Below, piece by piece: positions 9,377-18,105 of a stretch of 64,000 nt of DNA. The stretch is from Polaromonas sp. OV174 (GTDB lineage Bacteria > Pseudomonadota > Gammaproteobacteria > Burkholderiales > Burkholderiaceae_C), in NCBI RefSeq assembly GCF_900112285.1, contig NZ_FOKZ01000012.1, forward strand, positions 1-64,000, given 5' to 3'. The notes under the pieces were generated by a model. It saw only the letters and a list, made by a program, of their open reading frames with translations. It was not told where the DNA came from and searched no databases. Within the stretch, counting starts at the first letter, position 1. Every line of letters starts with the position of its first letter. The position numbers and the translations under genes were made by a program.

Positions 9377-10336
9377 ATGTCTTTCAATGCTGCCCAAGCC
9401 CTGCTGACACCCGCCACGCGGGATGTGCTCAGGCGTATGGCCAAGGCCGATCGCCCGCCCTTTCATACCCAAACCGTGGCCCAGGCCAGAGCCGCTTACG
9501 AAGCTGGTGCTGGCGTGCTGGAAATTCCCAGGCCGGCGCTGCCGCGGGTGGAGGATTTCCGCATCCCGGCGCGGGACGGCCATGACTTGGCCGCCCGCTT
9601 GTACGCGCCATCGTCTGAAAAATTGCCGGTGCTGCTGTATTTCCACGGTGGCGGCTTCACCATTGGCAGCATTGCCACCCACGACATTTTGTGTCGCCAG
9701 CTCAGTCAGCTGGCCGGTTGCGCTGTGGTGTCGCTGGACTACCGGCTGGCGCCCACGCACAAGTTCCCCACGGCCGCCAACGATGCCTGGGACGCCTTGC
9801 AATGGCTGTCGCTGCATAGCGGTGGCATGGGCCTGGACGCCACCCGGCTGGCCGTGGGCGGCGACAGTGCGGGCGGCACGCTGGCCGCGATGTGCGCCGT
9901 GCTGGCACGCGATGCCCGCCTGCCGCTGGCCTTGCAGCTGTTGTTTTATCCAGGCTGCGCGGCGCATCAAGACACGCCCTCGCACCGCCAGTTTGCGCAG
10001 GGCTTTGTTCTTGATAAAGCCAGCATCAGCTGGTTTTTCGATCTTTATCTGCGCAGCCCGGCGGACCGCGACGACTGGCGTTTTGCGCCCCTCAATGCCC
10101 CCGATGTGGACGAAGTGGCACCGGCCTGGATGGGTCTGGCCGAGTGTGACCCGCTGGTCGATGAGGGCCTGATGTATGGCGACAAGCTGCGGGCGGCCGG
10201 CGTGACTGTGGATCTGGAAATCTACCGCGGCGTGACGCACGAGTTCATCAAGATGGGGCGCGCCATTCCCGAAGCGCGGCAAGCGCATGCCGATGCGGCG
10301 CAGGCGCTGCGAGAGGCTTTCAACTTCAAGGCCTGA
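9377..10336 (+). CDS. alpha/beta hydrolase, hormone-sensitive-lipase (HSL/GDXG) family
   Basis: The 319-residue cytosolic esterase shows all family IV hallmarks: the oxyanion motif YFHGGGF (about 85-91), the nucleophile motif GGDSAGG (about 157-163), an acidic residue in the ECDPLVDEG segment (about 256), and the catalytic His in THEFIKMG (about 290). It hydrolyses short acyl or aryl esters. No signal peptide is present. The next gene starts 1 base after its stop (TGATATG), so the pair is co-transcribed and probably coupled. Confidence 0.9.
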   Translation: MSFNAAQALLTPATRDVLRRMAKADRPPFHTQTVAQARAAYEAGAGVLEIPRPALPRVEDFRIPARDGHDLAARLYAPSSEKLPVLLYFHGGGFTIGSIATHDILCRQLSQLAGCAVVSLDYRLAPTHKFPTAANDAWDALQWLSLHSGGMGLDATRLAVGGDSAGGTLAAMCAVLARDARLPLALQLLFYPGCAAHQDTPSHRQFAQGFVLDKASISWFFDLYLRSPADRDDWRFAPLNAPDVDEVAPAWMGLAECDPLVDEGLMYGDKLRAAGVTVDLEIYRGVTHEFIKMGRAIPEARQAHADAAQALREAFNFKA

Positions 10337-10337
10337 T

Positions 10338-11195
10338 ATGGAACGACAAGACTTTCGCTTTTTTCACCGCCTGCGCGTGCGCTGGGCCGAAGTCGACATG
10401 CAGAAGATCGTGTTTAACGCGCACTATCTGATGTATTTCGACACCGCCATCACCGACTACTGGCGCGCACTGGCCTTGCCCTATGAAGAGGCCATGCAGC
10501 AACTGGGCGGCGAGCTCTACCTCAAGAAAGCCGGCGTCGAGTACCACCGGTCGGCGCGGTTTGATGAGCAGCTGGAGGTGGCGCTCAAATACTCGCGCAC
10601 AGGCAACTCGTCCATGGTCTTTGAGGGCGCCATTTTTCGGGGCGAGGAGTGGCTGGTCGGCGCCGAGCTGATTTATGTCTTTGCCAATCCGGCCACGCAA
10701 AGCCCGCTCACCGTGCCCGAGGCCTTGCGCAGCCTGTTAGCCCGGTTTGAGGCCGGCGCCGCCACGGTGACGCTCAAGACCGGCGACTGGCTCACCCTGG
10801 GCCCGGATGCCGCCAGGGTGCGGGAGGCCGTGTTTGTGCAAGAGCAGGGTATTGCGCCGGCGTTGGAATGGGACGAGGCCGACCACAGCGCCCAGCATGT
10901 CGTGGCCTATAACGGCCTGGGCCAGGCCATCGCCACCGGGCGGCTGGTCAGGCACGCCAGCGGCGTGGGCAAGATAGGCCGCGTGGCGGTTCACCACGCC
11001 CTGCGCGGCTCTGGCGTCGGGCAAAGCATCATGAGCGCGCTGGTCAATGAAGCCCGGCAGGTCGGCGAGGCCGAAGTCATGCTTTACGCTCAACGCAGCG
11101 CCCAAGGTTTTTACCTGCGCCTGGGTTTTGTGCCGCGCGGCGAACCCTTTGACGAGGCGGGCATTGCCCATATCGAGATGTTCAAGACGCTTTAA
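10338..11195 (+). CDS. YbgC/FadM-type thioesterase fused to GNAT acetyltransferase
   Basis: I take ATG 10338, just after the upstream stop, as the start. The 285-residue product has two domains. Residues about 7-130 form a hot-dog acyl-CoA thioesterase with the catalytic Asp in EVDMQKIVFNAHYLMYFD. Residues about 140-285 form a GNAT N-acetyltransferase with the acetyl-CoA loop VAVHHALRGSGVGQSIM. Each half is recognisable alone. The fusion suggests linked acyl-CoA use and acyl transfer, but substrates are unknown. The 3' end overlaps the convergent TANGO2-like gene by 14 bases. Confidence 0.85.
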   Translation: MERQDFRFFHRLRVRWAEVDMQKIVFNAHYLMYFDTAITDYWRALALPYEEAMQQLGGELYLKKAGVEYHRSARFDEQLEVALKYSRTGNSSMVFEGAIFRGEEWLVGAELIYVFANPATQSPLTVPEALRSLLARFEAGAATVTLKTGDWLTLGPDAARVREAVFVQEQGIAPALEWDEADHSAQHVVAYNGLGQAIATGRLVRHASGVGKIGRVAVHHALRGSGVGQSIMSALVNEARQVGEAEVMLYAQRSAQGFYLRLGFVPRGEPFDEAGIAHIEMFKTL

Positions 11196-12093
11196 CGGCT
11201 TCAGTCAGCGGCTGCCAGGAAAACCGTTCGCGGTGAATGCCTGACACTTGCGCGCCATGAACAGCGGCCGCCGCGGTTTCTGTTGTGTCCGGGCGCGGCG
11301 TTTGACCATAGCTGCGCTCCTCCACCGAGACCTCCCAGCGCCTGGCGCCTTCGCTATGGCCTGGTTCGCTGACCAGCAGCAAGGTGCTGCTGCGTGTGCC
11401 GTAGCCGTGCTCGGGATAGTCGACAAAGGCGCTGGACAAGGCCTGCTCCAGCGCCAGGGGAACACCGGTGAGTGGCAATTGTTCGGGCCGGGCCCGTTCA
11501 CGATTGCCCAGTGCGGCCCACAGGGACGCCTGCAGCGCCTTTTCTTCTGGCTTGTGCAGCGCCAAGGCCAGTGCCTCTTTCAGTGCCGTGGTTTTCGGCC
11601 AGGGGGTATTCAGCGAAGCATTGGACAGACCGTAAACACCGGGCGCCAGAGGCTGACTTTGTAGCGGCGACGCGGCCGCCGTGGCTTGGCCGGCCGGCTT
11701 ATTCGTCAGCCAGGTCCAGGCCTGGTGCTGGAAATCACCCACTATGAGGTTGAAGCCGCCATAGCTCGCGGCGTCTTTCGACAGGCTCTGGGCAAAGGCG
11801 TCGGCATCGCCGCTGGCTTCCAGCCAGCGCGTCACTAGTTCGCCCCGCGAGCGCGGCGCAAGCAGGGCTTGACCCTCGCGCACATTGGTGAGAAAAGCCA
11901 CCCGCCCGTTCGGATTCATGCCCAGCCAGGTGCCACCGGCACGCAGGTCGCGGCCGGAAATGATGTCCTGGCGGGCCGGGCCTTGCCAGCGCGCCAGCGG
12001 CAAGGTCGGGCGGTTTAAGAACTCATCGCGATTGGCCGCAATCACCAGGGGCCAACGGGCTGAGGCGTTGATGGCAAAGGCGATCAGACACAT
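11182..12093 (-). CDS. NRDE-family (TANGO2-like) protein
   Basis: The protein starts MCLIAFA and has the diagnostic AANRDEF motif at about 19-25, with further family blocks GGTWLGMN (about 53) and LTNVRE (about 68). At 303 residues it is slightly longer than many bacterial members because of an Ala/Gln-rich insertion around residue 140. TANGO2-like proteins are linked to lipid or heme handling, but the molecular function in bacteria is unsettled. The gene follows ygfZ on the same strand with a 24-base gap, so co-transcription is likely. Confidence 0.85.
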   Translation of the reverse strand: MCLIAFAINASARWPLVIAANRDEFLNRPTLPLARWQGPARQDIISGRDLRAGGTWLGMNPNGRVAFLTNVREGQALLAPRSRGELVTRWLEASGDADAFAQSLSKDAASYGGFNLIVGDFQHQAWTWLTNKPAGQATAAASPLQSQPLAPGVYGLSNASLNTPWPKTTALKEALALALHKPEEKALQASLWAALGNRERARPEQLPLTGVPLALEQALSSAFVDYPEHGYGTRSSTLLLVSEPGHSEGARRWEVSVEERSYGQTPRPDTTETAAAAVHGAQVSGIHRERFSWQPLTEAVKAS

Positions 12094-12117
12094 GGGAAGT
12101 TCCTGGCTTGGCCAGGC

Positions 12118-13092
12118 TCAGATGTCTTCCAGCAGGGGATAGGGCAGAGGCAGCAGCGTCAAGGCGGGGCCGGTAGCGCTGCCTAGCGTCAACCGGCCTT
12201 CTTGGGCCGCGGAAGTCTGCATGGACACAATCGCATCAAAGCCGCCTGCGGGGTTGGCGGCGGCGGCGGCCACCAGCCCGCAGGGCTGTTCGGCATCAGA
12301 GGCATGAAACACTTCTTGCCCAACGGCGGGCATGCCATCGGTGTGCGCCAGATAGGCGCGGCGTTTCAGCGTGCCGCGAAACTGGCTGCGCGCCACGATT
12401 TCCTGGCCGGGATAGCAGCCCTTTTTGAAGTTCACGCCGCCCACCGATTCGTAATTCAGCATTTGCGGCACAAAGGCCTCAAAAATCGGCTGGGTGATCA
12501 TGGCGATGCCAGACTGCACGCTAAGCCAGTGCCACAGGCCAATGTCCAGGGGCTGGCCCGTGGGACGCGGCGCGTCGGCAGGCGCACACCAGAGCGCACG
12601 TGGCTGCGCCGAGCCGGGGTACAGCACAATCAGGTTTGCCTCCCCAATATCGGTCTTGCCCCAAGCCAGTTGGCCATTTCCAGCGACTGATTCGATAGCA
12701 TTTCCGACCAGGCCATAGAGGGAAAAATCGCCGGTGGCGTCGCTGAGCTTGGCCTTGGCACGCAGCACAAACATACTCAGGCGCTTGAGCGTGGCGGCCA
12801 GAATGTCGCGGCTGCACAGCAGCAGGATGTCTTCGTTGCTGCGCTTGAAGAGCAGAAAACTGGCCTGCATCCGGCCCTTGGCATTGCAAAAAGCGGCTAG
12901 GCGGGCCTCAGACAAACCCAGCAAGGCCACGTCCTGGGTCAGTTGACCTTGCAGGAACTTCACCGCATCTTCGCCGGCGACCCGAATCACCCCCAGGTGC
13001 GTGAGTTCGGCGATGCCGGAAATATCAGGGGCAGTGTTGAGCATGGTCATGGGCTGGTTCGCTGTCGTTGTAAAGATGGGCTGAATTATCAT
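12118..13092 (-). CDS. ygfZ: folate-binding Fe-S cluster repair protein YgfZ
   Basis: YgfZ/IBA57-type proteins use tetrahydrofolate to help maturation or repair of Fe-S enzymes in the cytosol. The signature K-G-C-Y-x-G-Q-E is present as KKGCYPGQEIVARSQFRG (about 223-240). The preceding GcvT-like domain is complete. Length is 324 residues from the ATG at 13092. A second in-frame ATG at 13050 (MTMLNTAPD) is an equally plausible start, since upstream GAGGG fits the first only loosely. The gene is divergent from mltG, as is common in Burkholderiales. Confidence 0.9.
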   Translation of the reverse strand: MIIQPIFTTTANQPMTMLNTAPDISGIAELTHLGVIRVAGEDAVKFLQGQLTQDVALLGLSEARLAAFCNAKGRMQASFLLFKRSNEDILLLCSRDILAATLKRLSMFVLRAKAKLSDATGDFSLYGLVGNAIESVAGNGQLAWGKTDIGEANLIVLYPGSAQPRALWCAPADAPRPTGQPLDIGLWHWLSVQSGIAMITQPIFEAFVPQMLNYESVGGVNFKKGCYPGQEIVARSQFRGTLKRRAYLAHTDGMPAVGQEVFHASDAEQPCGLVAAAAANPAGGFDAIVSMQTSAAQEGRLTLGSATGPALTLLPLPYPLLEDI

Positions 13093-13136
13093 AGCCCTCT
13101 GATTTTGGGTTTTGCCATTGAAAAGGTAGTTGGGCT

Positions 13137-14144
13137 GTGCGTCGTGTCTTTACAAGTTTGCTGACTCTGCTGTTGACCGGCGCCTTGCTGCTAGGCGGCG
13201 CGGCCCTGTGGTGGCTGAACGAACCCATGGCGCTGCGCCTGCCGGCCGGCAGCCAGGTGCTGGACCTGGAGGTCGAGCCCGGCACACGTGCCAGCGGCGT
13301 GGCCGAGGCCGTGGTGACCAGCGGCGCCGAGGTGCCGGCGCTGCTGCTGCAAACCTGGTTCCGCTTGTCGGGGCAGGCCAAGCAGATCAAGGCCGGCAGC
13401 TATGAGCTGGTGCCTGGCACCACACCGCGCCAATTGTTGAGCATGCTGGTGCGCGGCGAAGAAGCGCTCAAAAGCGTCACGCTGGTAGAGGGGTGGACCT
13501 TTGCGCAAGTCCGCCAGGCGCTACTAAAAGCAGAGCAGCTCACGCCGGACACACAAGCGCTAGAGCCAAATTTGATCATGGAAAAGCTGGGCAAGCCAGG
13601 GCTGCACCCCGAAGGCCGCTTCTTCCCCGATACCTACACCTATGCCAAGGGCGCCAGCGACCTGGCGGTACTCAAGCGTGCCGCCCGCGCCATGGACAAA
13701 CGCCTGGATACCGCCTGGGCGCTGCGCAGCCCGGACTCGCCGCTGAAATCGCCGGAGCAGGCCCTGATACTGGCCAGCATTGTGGAAAAGGAAACCGGCA
13801 AAGCCTCCGACAGGGCTCAAATTGGCGGTGTTTTCAGCAACCGGCTGCGCATAGGCATGCCCTTGCAAACCGACCCGACCGTGATTTATGGTCTGGGCGC
13901 GCAGTTTGACGGCAACCTGCGCAAGCGCGACCTGCAGGCTGACACGCCTTACAACACCTACACCCGTACCGGCCTGCCGCCCACGCCGATCGCCATGCCC
14001 GGCAAAGCCGCCTTGCTGGCGGCCGTGCAGCCGGCACCTACCAAGGCGCTGTATTTTGTGGCCCGCGGCGACGGCAGCAGCCAGTTCAGCGCCAATCTGG
14101 ACGAGCACAACCGCGCCGTCAACAAATACATCCGAGGCAAATAA
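13137..14144 (+). CDS. mltG: endolytic transglycosylase MltG
   Basis: MltG cleaves nascent peptidoglycan strands and acts as a chain-length terminator at the inner membrane. The start is GTG 13137 (MRRVFTSLL), giving a transmembrane anchor at 5-27. A LysM-like region follows, then the YceG domain with FPDTY (163-167) and catalytic Glu217 in ASIVEKETG. The [18 protein letters not shown] block is intact. Residues about 130-147 are encoded by a stretch resembling dispersed repeat A, an apparent in-frame insertion. tmk and holB follow, the usual Gram-negative order. Confidence 0.95.
   Translation: MRRVFTSLLTLLLTGALLLGGAALWWLNEPMALRLPAGSQVLDLEVEPGTRASGVAEAVVTSGAEVPALLLQTWFRLSGQAKQIKAGSYELVPGTTPRQLLSMLVRGEEALKSVTLVEGWTFAQVRQALLKAEQLTPDTQALEPNLIMEKLGKPGLHPEGRFFPDTYTYAKGASDLAVLKRAARAMDKRLDTAWALRSPDSPLKSPEQALILASIVEKETGKASDRAQIGGVFSNRLRIGMPLQTDPTVIYGLGAQFDGNLRKRDLQADTPYNTYTRTGLPPTPIAMPGKAALLAAVQPAPTKALYFVARGDGSSQFSANLDEHNRAVNKYIRGK
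13522..13575 (+). repeat. dispersed repeat A copy inside mltG
   Basis: The segment GCTACTAAAAGCAGAGCAG...ACAAGCGCTAGAGCCAAATTTG matches the GCTATTAAAA...GGGCTAGAGCC pattern of intergenic copies in the orientation of 35341-35400. It stays in frame within mltG and encodes a variable loop between the LysM-like and catalytic regions. Confidence 0.5.
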
Positions 14145-14145
14145 T

Positions 14146-14230
14146 GGCCCCCACGCTCGTCGCTTCGCGTACTGCGCTGCCCCCCGAGGGGGCTGGCCTT
14201 GCTTGGGGCGGCCCGGCGCAGCGGCCAATA
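14146..14230 (+). repeat. dispersed repeat B copy 1, mltG-tmk spacer
   Basis: Right after the mltG stop codon comes CCCCCACGCTCGTCGCTTCG, then CGTACTGCGCTG, a strong hairpin GCCCCC-CGA-GGGGGC, and CTTGGGGCGGCCCGGCG. The same blocks occur inverted at 37258-37346. The hairpin could act as an attenuator or protein-binding site, but it lacks a T-run. Confidence 0.7.
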
Positions 14231-14256
14231 ACCCCCACGCTTTCCAAGCTTCAAGC

Positions 14257-14946
14257 ATGACTAAAAATTTGAGCGGCCTTTTCATCAGTTTTGAAGGCAT
14301 AGACGGCGCCGGCAAGTCCACGCACATTGCGGCTCTGGCCGAGGCCTTCCGGGCCGAGGGCAGGGCGGTCACCTTGACGCGCGAACCCGGCGGCACGCCG
14401 CTGGCCGAAAAACTGCGCGCCATGGTGCTGGGTGACGCCATGGATCCGCTGACCGAGGCGCTGCTGATTTTTGCGGCGCGGCGCGACCACCTGGTCAATG
14501 TCATTGCGCCGGCGCTGCGGCGCGGCGAGGTGGTGCTGTGCGACCGATTTACCGATGCCACCTTTGCCTATCAGGGTGCGGGGCGCGGCTTTGACCTCAA
14601 GCTGCTGGCGACGTTGGAACAATGGGTGCAGGCCGATGAAGGACTGCTGGGCGACCCGGCCGGCAACCAGCCCATGAAACCCGAGGTGGAAACCGTCATA
14701 GAGCCGCACCTCACGGTCTGGTTTGACCTGCCGCCTGAAGAGGCCGCGCTGCGGCTGGCTGACGCCCGTGTGCCGGATAAATTTGAAGCCCAGCCGGTGG
14801 AGTTTTTCCGCCGGGTGGCGCAGGGCTATGCCGATCGCCAGCAGGGTCATCCCGAACGCTTTGCCCGTATTGACGCCGCCCAGGAGCGCGCCGCGGTCTG
14901 GCTGGCGGTGCGCCAGGTGTTTGTCGCCAAGGGCTGGCTGTCATGA
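14257..14946 (+). CDS. tmk: thymidylate kinase
   Basis: Tmk phosphorylates dTMP to dTDP in the cytosol. From ATG 14257 the 229-residue product has the P-loop GIDGAGKS (14-21), the DR(F/Y) substrate motif in [18 protein letters not shown] (about 93-110) and a lid region. The length is slightly above the usual 205-215 because of an insertion around residues 126-146 ([17 protein letters not shown]). It overlaps holB by 4 bases (ATGA). The reading frame is open upstream across repeat B, but no start signal there looks better. Confidence 0.95.
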   Translation: MTKNLSGLFISFEGIDGAGKSTHIAALAEAFRAEGRAVTLTREPGGTPLAEKLRAMVLGDAMDPLTEALLIFAARRDHLVNVIAPALRRGEVVLCDRFTDATFAYQGAGRGFDLKLLATLEQWVQADEGLLGDPAGNQPMKPEVETVIEPHLTVWFDLPPEEAALRLADARVPDKFEAQPVEFFRRVAQGYADRQQGHPERFARIDAAQERAAVWLAVRQVFVAKGWLS

Positions 14947-16028
14947 GCGAGGCCAGCGCCGAAACTGCGGTGAATCGACAGCCGCTGGCCCCCTGGCTAC
15001 AAACCCAACTGGAAGGCTTGCTGGCCCAGCGCGGCCACGCCTGGCTGCTCAGCGGACCCTCGGGTCTGGGCCAGTTCGATCTGGCGCTGGCGCTGGCGCG
15101 GGCTTGGCTGTGCGAGCAGCCTAGTGCGCAAGGCGCTTGCGGCCACTGCGGCAGCTGCCATGCGGTGGAAGTGCACACCCATGCCGATCTTTGCATGCTG
15201 ATGCCGGAAACCCTGTCGCTGGCGCTGGGCTGGCCGCTGGACGAAAAAACCCAGGATGAGCTGGACAGCAAAAAACGCAAACCCAGCAAGGAAATCAAGG
15301 TCGATGCGGCGCGCGATGCCGTGTCCTTTACCCAGTTCACGCGTTCGCGCGGCAGCACCAAGGTGGTCCTGGTGTTTCCGGCCGAACGCATGAACACCAT
15401 CACGGCCAACACCCTGCTCAAGACGCTGGAAGAGCCGCCCGGCCCGGTCAAATTCATTTTGGCCACCGATGCGGCGCACCAACTGCTGCCTACGATACGC
15501 AGCCGCTGTCTGGGCCACACCATGGTCTGGCCCGACTTTGAGCCGGCACTGGCCTGGCTGGGGCAGCAGGCCCAGCGCCAGGCGGCTGGCGAGGTTGGCG
15601 CCAAGAAAACGGCCAGGCCGCCTGAGGCTGCCGATCTGCAAACCCTGCTGGTGGCCGCTGGCGGCCGCCCGGCCGACGCCCTGAGCTGGGCCAACAACAG
15701 CGCGGCCGCCGACGCAGCCCAGCACTGGCAGGCCTTGCCCAAAGCCATGGCCAGGGGCGACGTCAGCGCGCTGGCCGACTGGGCGCCGGCACAGGCGGTC
15801 GATGCACTGCAAAAACTGTGTCACGACGTGCTGGCCGTTCGGGTCGGCGCGCCGCCGCGATTCTTCAGCGCCGGCGACCTGCCTGGCACCAAGCCTGGCC
15901 TTTATGCGCTGACCAACTGGGCTAAAGAGCTCAGCGCGACGGCCCGTACCGTGGAGCATCCCTATAACGCTGGCTTGATGCTCGAAGCGCTGGTCAGCCG
16001 TGCCCGGATAGCGCTCAATGCGAAATAA
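14943..16028 (+). CDS. holB: DNA polymerase III delta' subunit
   Basis: HolB is the clamp-loader delta' subunit. The 361-residue protein has the AAA+ module, with a degenerate P-loop ([12 protein letters not shown], about 36-47) as expected for a non-ATPase subunit. It also has a Zn-binding module [19 protein letters not shown] (about 64-82). The LLKTLEEPP motif (about 160) and the SRC sensor (about 186) are present. It is coupled to tmk by an ATGA overlap and followed by a PilZ gene, the usual order in Proteobacteria. Confidence 0.95.
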   Translation: MSEASAETAVNRQPLAPWLQTQLEGLLAQRGHAWLLSGPSGLGQFDLALALARAWLCEQPSAQGACGHCGSCHAVEVHTHADLCMLMPETLSLALGWPLDEKTQDELDSKKRKPSKEIKVDAARDAVSFTQFTRSRGSTKVVLVFPAERMNTITANTLLKTLEEPPGPVKFILATDAAHQLLPTIRSRCLGHTMVWPDFEPALAWLGQQAQRQAAGEVGAKKTARPPEAADLQTLLVAAGGRPADALSWANNSAAADAAQHWQALPKAMARGDVSALADWAPAQAVDALQKLCHDVLAVRVGAPPRFFSAGDLPGTKPGLYALTNWAKELSATARTVEHPYNAGLMLEALVSRARIALNAK

Positions 16029-16095
16029 GGCGCCTGCTGGCCGTGACCGTTATTTTTCAATCGCCCAAGCCCAGCCAAACCGATAAACTAGCCGC

Positions 16096-16479
16096 ATGAG
16101 TACCACGCCTCCCGCCAGTTCCCCTGCCGCCGCAGCCGCTTCCCGGCCCAGCGTTGTTCAACTGGTCATCAAGGAAAAGGCGGCGCTTTATGCGGCCTAC
16201 ATTCCCTTGTTCACAGAGGGCGGCCTGTTCATTCCCATGGCCCGCGAGTACAAGCTGGGCGACGATGTCTACGTTTTGCTGACGCTGCCCGAGGACCCGC
16301 AGCGTTATCCGGTCGCCGGCAAGGTCGCCTGGGTCACACCGCCGCGTGCCGCCGGGAATCGCACCCAGGGCGTGGGCGTGCGTTTTCCCGCCGACGAAAA
16401 GTCGCGCCTGCTGAAAATCAAGATTGAAGAAATCCTGGGCTCCCATCTGGCTTCAGACCGGCCGACGCAGACCATCTAG
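16096..16479 (+). CDS. PilZ domain protein (type IV pilus PilZ-like)
   Basis: This short cytosolic protein (127 residues) consists mainly of a PilZ fold from about residue 20 to 115, with LFIPM (about 43), the LGDDVYVLLTLPED strand pair and GKVAWVTP. Its position between holB and tatD is where the atypical PilZ of type IV pilus biogenesis usually lies. That form lacks the RxxxR c-di-GMP motif, and I do not see the motif here. The N terminus is Ala/Ser/Pro-rich and probably disordered. Confidence 0.85.
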   Translation: MSTTPPASSPAAAAASRPSVVQLVIKEKAALYAAYIPLFTEGGLFIPMAREYKLGDDVYVLLTLPEDPQRYPVAGKVAWVTPPRAAGNRTQGVGVRFPADEKSRLLKIKIEEILGSHLASDRPTQTI

Positions 16480-16507
16480 GTTGGCGCTCCCGGCTCGCCC
16501 CGGTTGG

Positions 16508-16572
16508 TAAAATAGCTATTGTTTATATAGCTGGCTGCGCCCTATACATATGGGCTAGCGGCCTTTTTTACT
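16508..16572 (+). repeat. dispersed repeat A copy, pilZ-tatD spacer
   Basis: AATAGCTATTGTTTATATAG is followed by a variable middle, GGGCTAGCGGCC and a T-run. The internal AGCTAT/ATAGCT symmetry and the GGGCTAG block match other copies. The GC block plus TTTTTT at the end could make it work as a weak terminator after pilZ. The copy at 57012-57075 is the closest relative. Confidence 0.6.
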
Positions 16573-16590
16573 TGGAAGTGTGGTTTAAGC

Positions 16591-17400
16591 ATGTTCACCG
16601 ATTCCCATTGCCATTTGAGCTTTCCCGAGCTCCAGGCACAGTTGCCGCAGATTCGCCAGGCCATGCAGGAGGCCCAGGTAGACCGGGCGCTGTGCATTTG
16701 CACCACGCTGGAAGAGTTTGAAACGGTTCACGGTCTGGCCACCAGCTATGACAACTTCTGGTCCACCGTGGGTGTGCATCCCGACAACGAGGATGTGCAG
16801 GAACCCACATTGGACGACTTGCTGCAGCGTGCCAGCCGGCCCAAAGTGGTCGGCATCGGTGAAACCGGGCTGGACTACTACCGCCTCGGCGAGCGCAGCG
16901 TGGCCGACATGGAATGGCAGCGCGAGCGTTTCCGGGTGCATATCCGCGCCGCCCGCCAGACAGGCAAGCCACTGGTCATTCACACCCGCAGCGCCTCGGA
17001 TGACACCCTGGCGATTCTGAAAGAGGAGGGCGAAGGCGCGGCGGGACAGGCGACGGCGTTCGAAAAGGCCAGGGGCGTTTTTCACTGCTTCACGGAAACC
17101 CAGGCCGTGGCCCGCGCCGCGCTGGACCTCGGGTTTTACATTTCGTTTTCCGGCATTCTGACCTTCAAGAATGCCGGCGACATCAGGGAAGTGGCCCGCT
17201 TTGTGCCGCTGGACCGCATGCTGATCGAGACCGACAGTCCATATCTGGCACCCATGCCTTACCGCGGAAAAACCAATAATCCGTCTTACGTGCCCTTTGT
17301 GGCGCAGCAGATTGCCGAGCTCAAACAGCAATCGGTGCAAGTCATCGCCGAGGCCACCAGCCGCAATTTTGAGCAGCTGTTTACCGGGGTGAAGGCATGA
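16591..17400 (+). CDS. TatD-family metal-dependent hydrolase
   Basis: The 269-residue TIM-barrel enzyme has the metal-binding HxH at residues 6-8 (DSHCHL), the GETGLDYY Glu (about 90), the VIHTRSA His (about 131), an HCFTE His (about 157) and the final Asp in ETDSPYLAP (about 213). TatD proteins are cytosolic 3'-5' DNases and quality-control nucleases. The gene sits in the holB-pilZ-tatD cluster and overlaps the ankyrin gene by 4 bases. Confidence 0.93.
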   Translation: MFTDSHCHLSFPELQAQLPQIRQAMQEAQVDRALCICTTLEEFETVHGLATSYDNFWSTVGVHPDNEDVQEPTLDDLLQRASRPKVVGIGETGLDYYRLGERSVADMEWQRERFRVHIRAARQTGKPLVIHTRSASDDTLAILKEEGEGAAGQATAFEKARGVFHCFTETQAVARAALDLGFYISFSGILTFKNAGDIREVARFVPLDRMLIETDSPYLAPMPYRGKTNNPSYVPFVAQQIAELKQQSVQVIAEATSRNFEQLFTGVKA

Positions 17401-18068
17401 ATCAAAAGTTCATCAATTACCTTAAGAAGTCTGTCTATCTATTTGTTTTTGTTGGGTTTGGCATGGCCACTGCCGGGTCTTATGATGATTTTTTTATGGC
17501 CATCAAACAGGACGATGCGGGCACAGTCAGGGAGCTGCTGGTTCGCGGTTTTGATGCCAACACCAGCGACCCGAAAGGACAGAACGGCTTGTATCTGGCG
17601 CTAGTGGAGCCTTCGCCAAAGGTCGCGCAGGTCTTGATCGACTGGCCCAAAACTGATGTGAACGCTGTCAATGCCAAGGACGAAAGTCCACTGATGCTGG
17701 CCGCGCTCAAAGGCAATCTGGCGCTGGCCGAAAAACTCATAGCCAAAGGGGCCGACACCAACAAGACCGGCTGGACACCATTGCATTACGCCGCCAGCGG
17801 CGGGCAACTGGCCATCATCAGCCTGCTGCTGGAACACAGCGCCTATATCGATGCCGAGTCACCCAATGGCACCACGCCCTTGATGATGGCCGCCATGTAC
17901 GGCACGACCGCCGCCGTCAATCTGCTGCTGCGTGAAGGCGCGGATCCACAGCTCAAGAACCAGCAAGGCTTGAGCGCACTGCAGTTCGCCCAACGCGGTA
18001 ATCGGCCAGATGCGGTGGAAGCCATTGCCGCTTCTATACGCAGCAAGCGGCCGGCCGGACAATGGTGA
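17397..18068 (+). CDS. exported ankyrin-repeat protein
   Basis: The 223-residue protein starts with a basic then hydrophobic segment (about 8-27, ending MATAGS), a likely signal peptide. At least four ankyrin repeats follow (about 45-205): examples are DESPLMLAALKGNLALAEKLI, TPLHYAASGGQLAIISLLL and TPLMMAAMYGTTAAVNLLL. It is probably a periplasmic protein-binding scaffold. Coupling to tatD by an ATGA overlap is a recurrent arrangement in related genomes. No partner can be named. Confidence 0.8.
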   Translation: MNQKFINYLKKSVYLFVFVGFGMATAGSYDDFFMAIKQDDAGTVRELLVRGFDANTSDPKGQNGLYLALVEPSPKVAQVLIDWPKTDVNAVNAKDESPLMLAALKGNLALAEKLIAKGADTNKTGWTPLHYAASGGQLAIISLLLEHSAYIDAESPNGTTPLMMAAMYGTTAAVNLLLREGADPQLKNQQGLSALQFAQRGNRPDAVEAIAASIRSKRPAGQW

Positions 18069-18105
18069 GGGGTTCAGTCGAGCCGCACATGCTTCTCTCC
18101 CGTCC

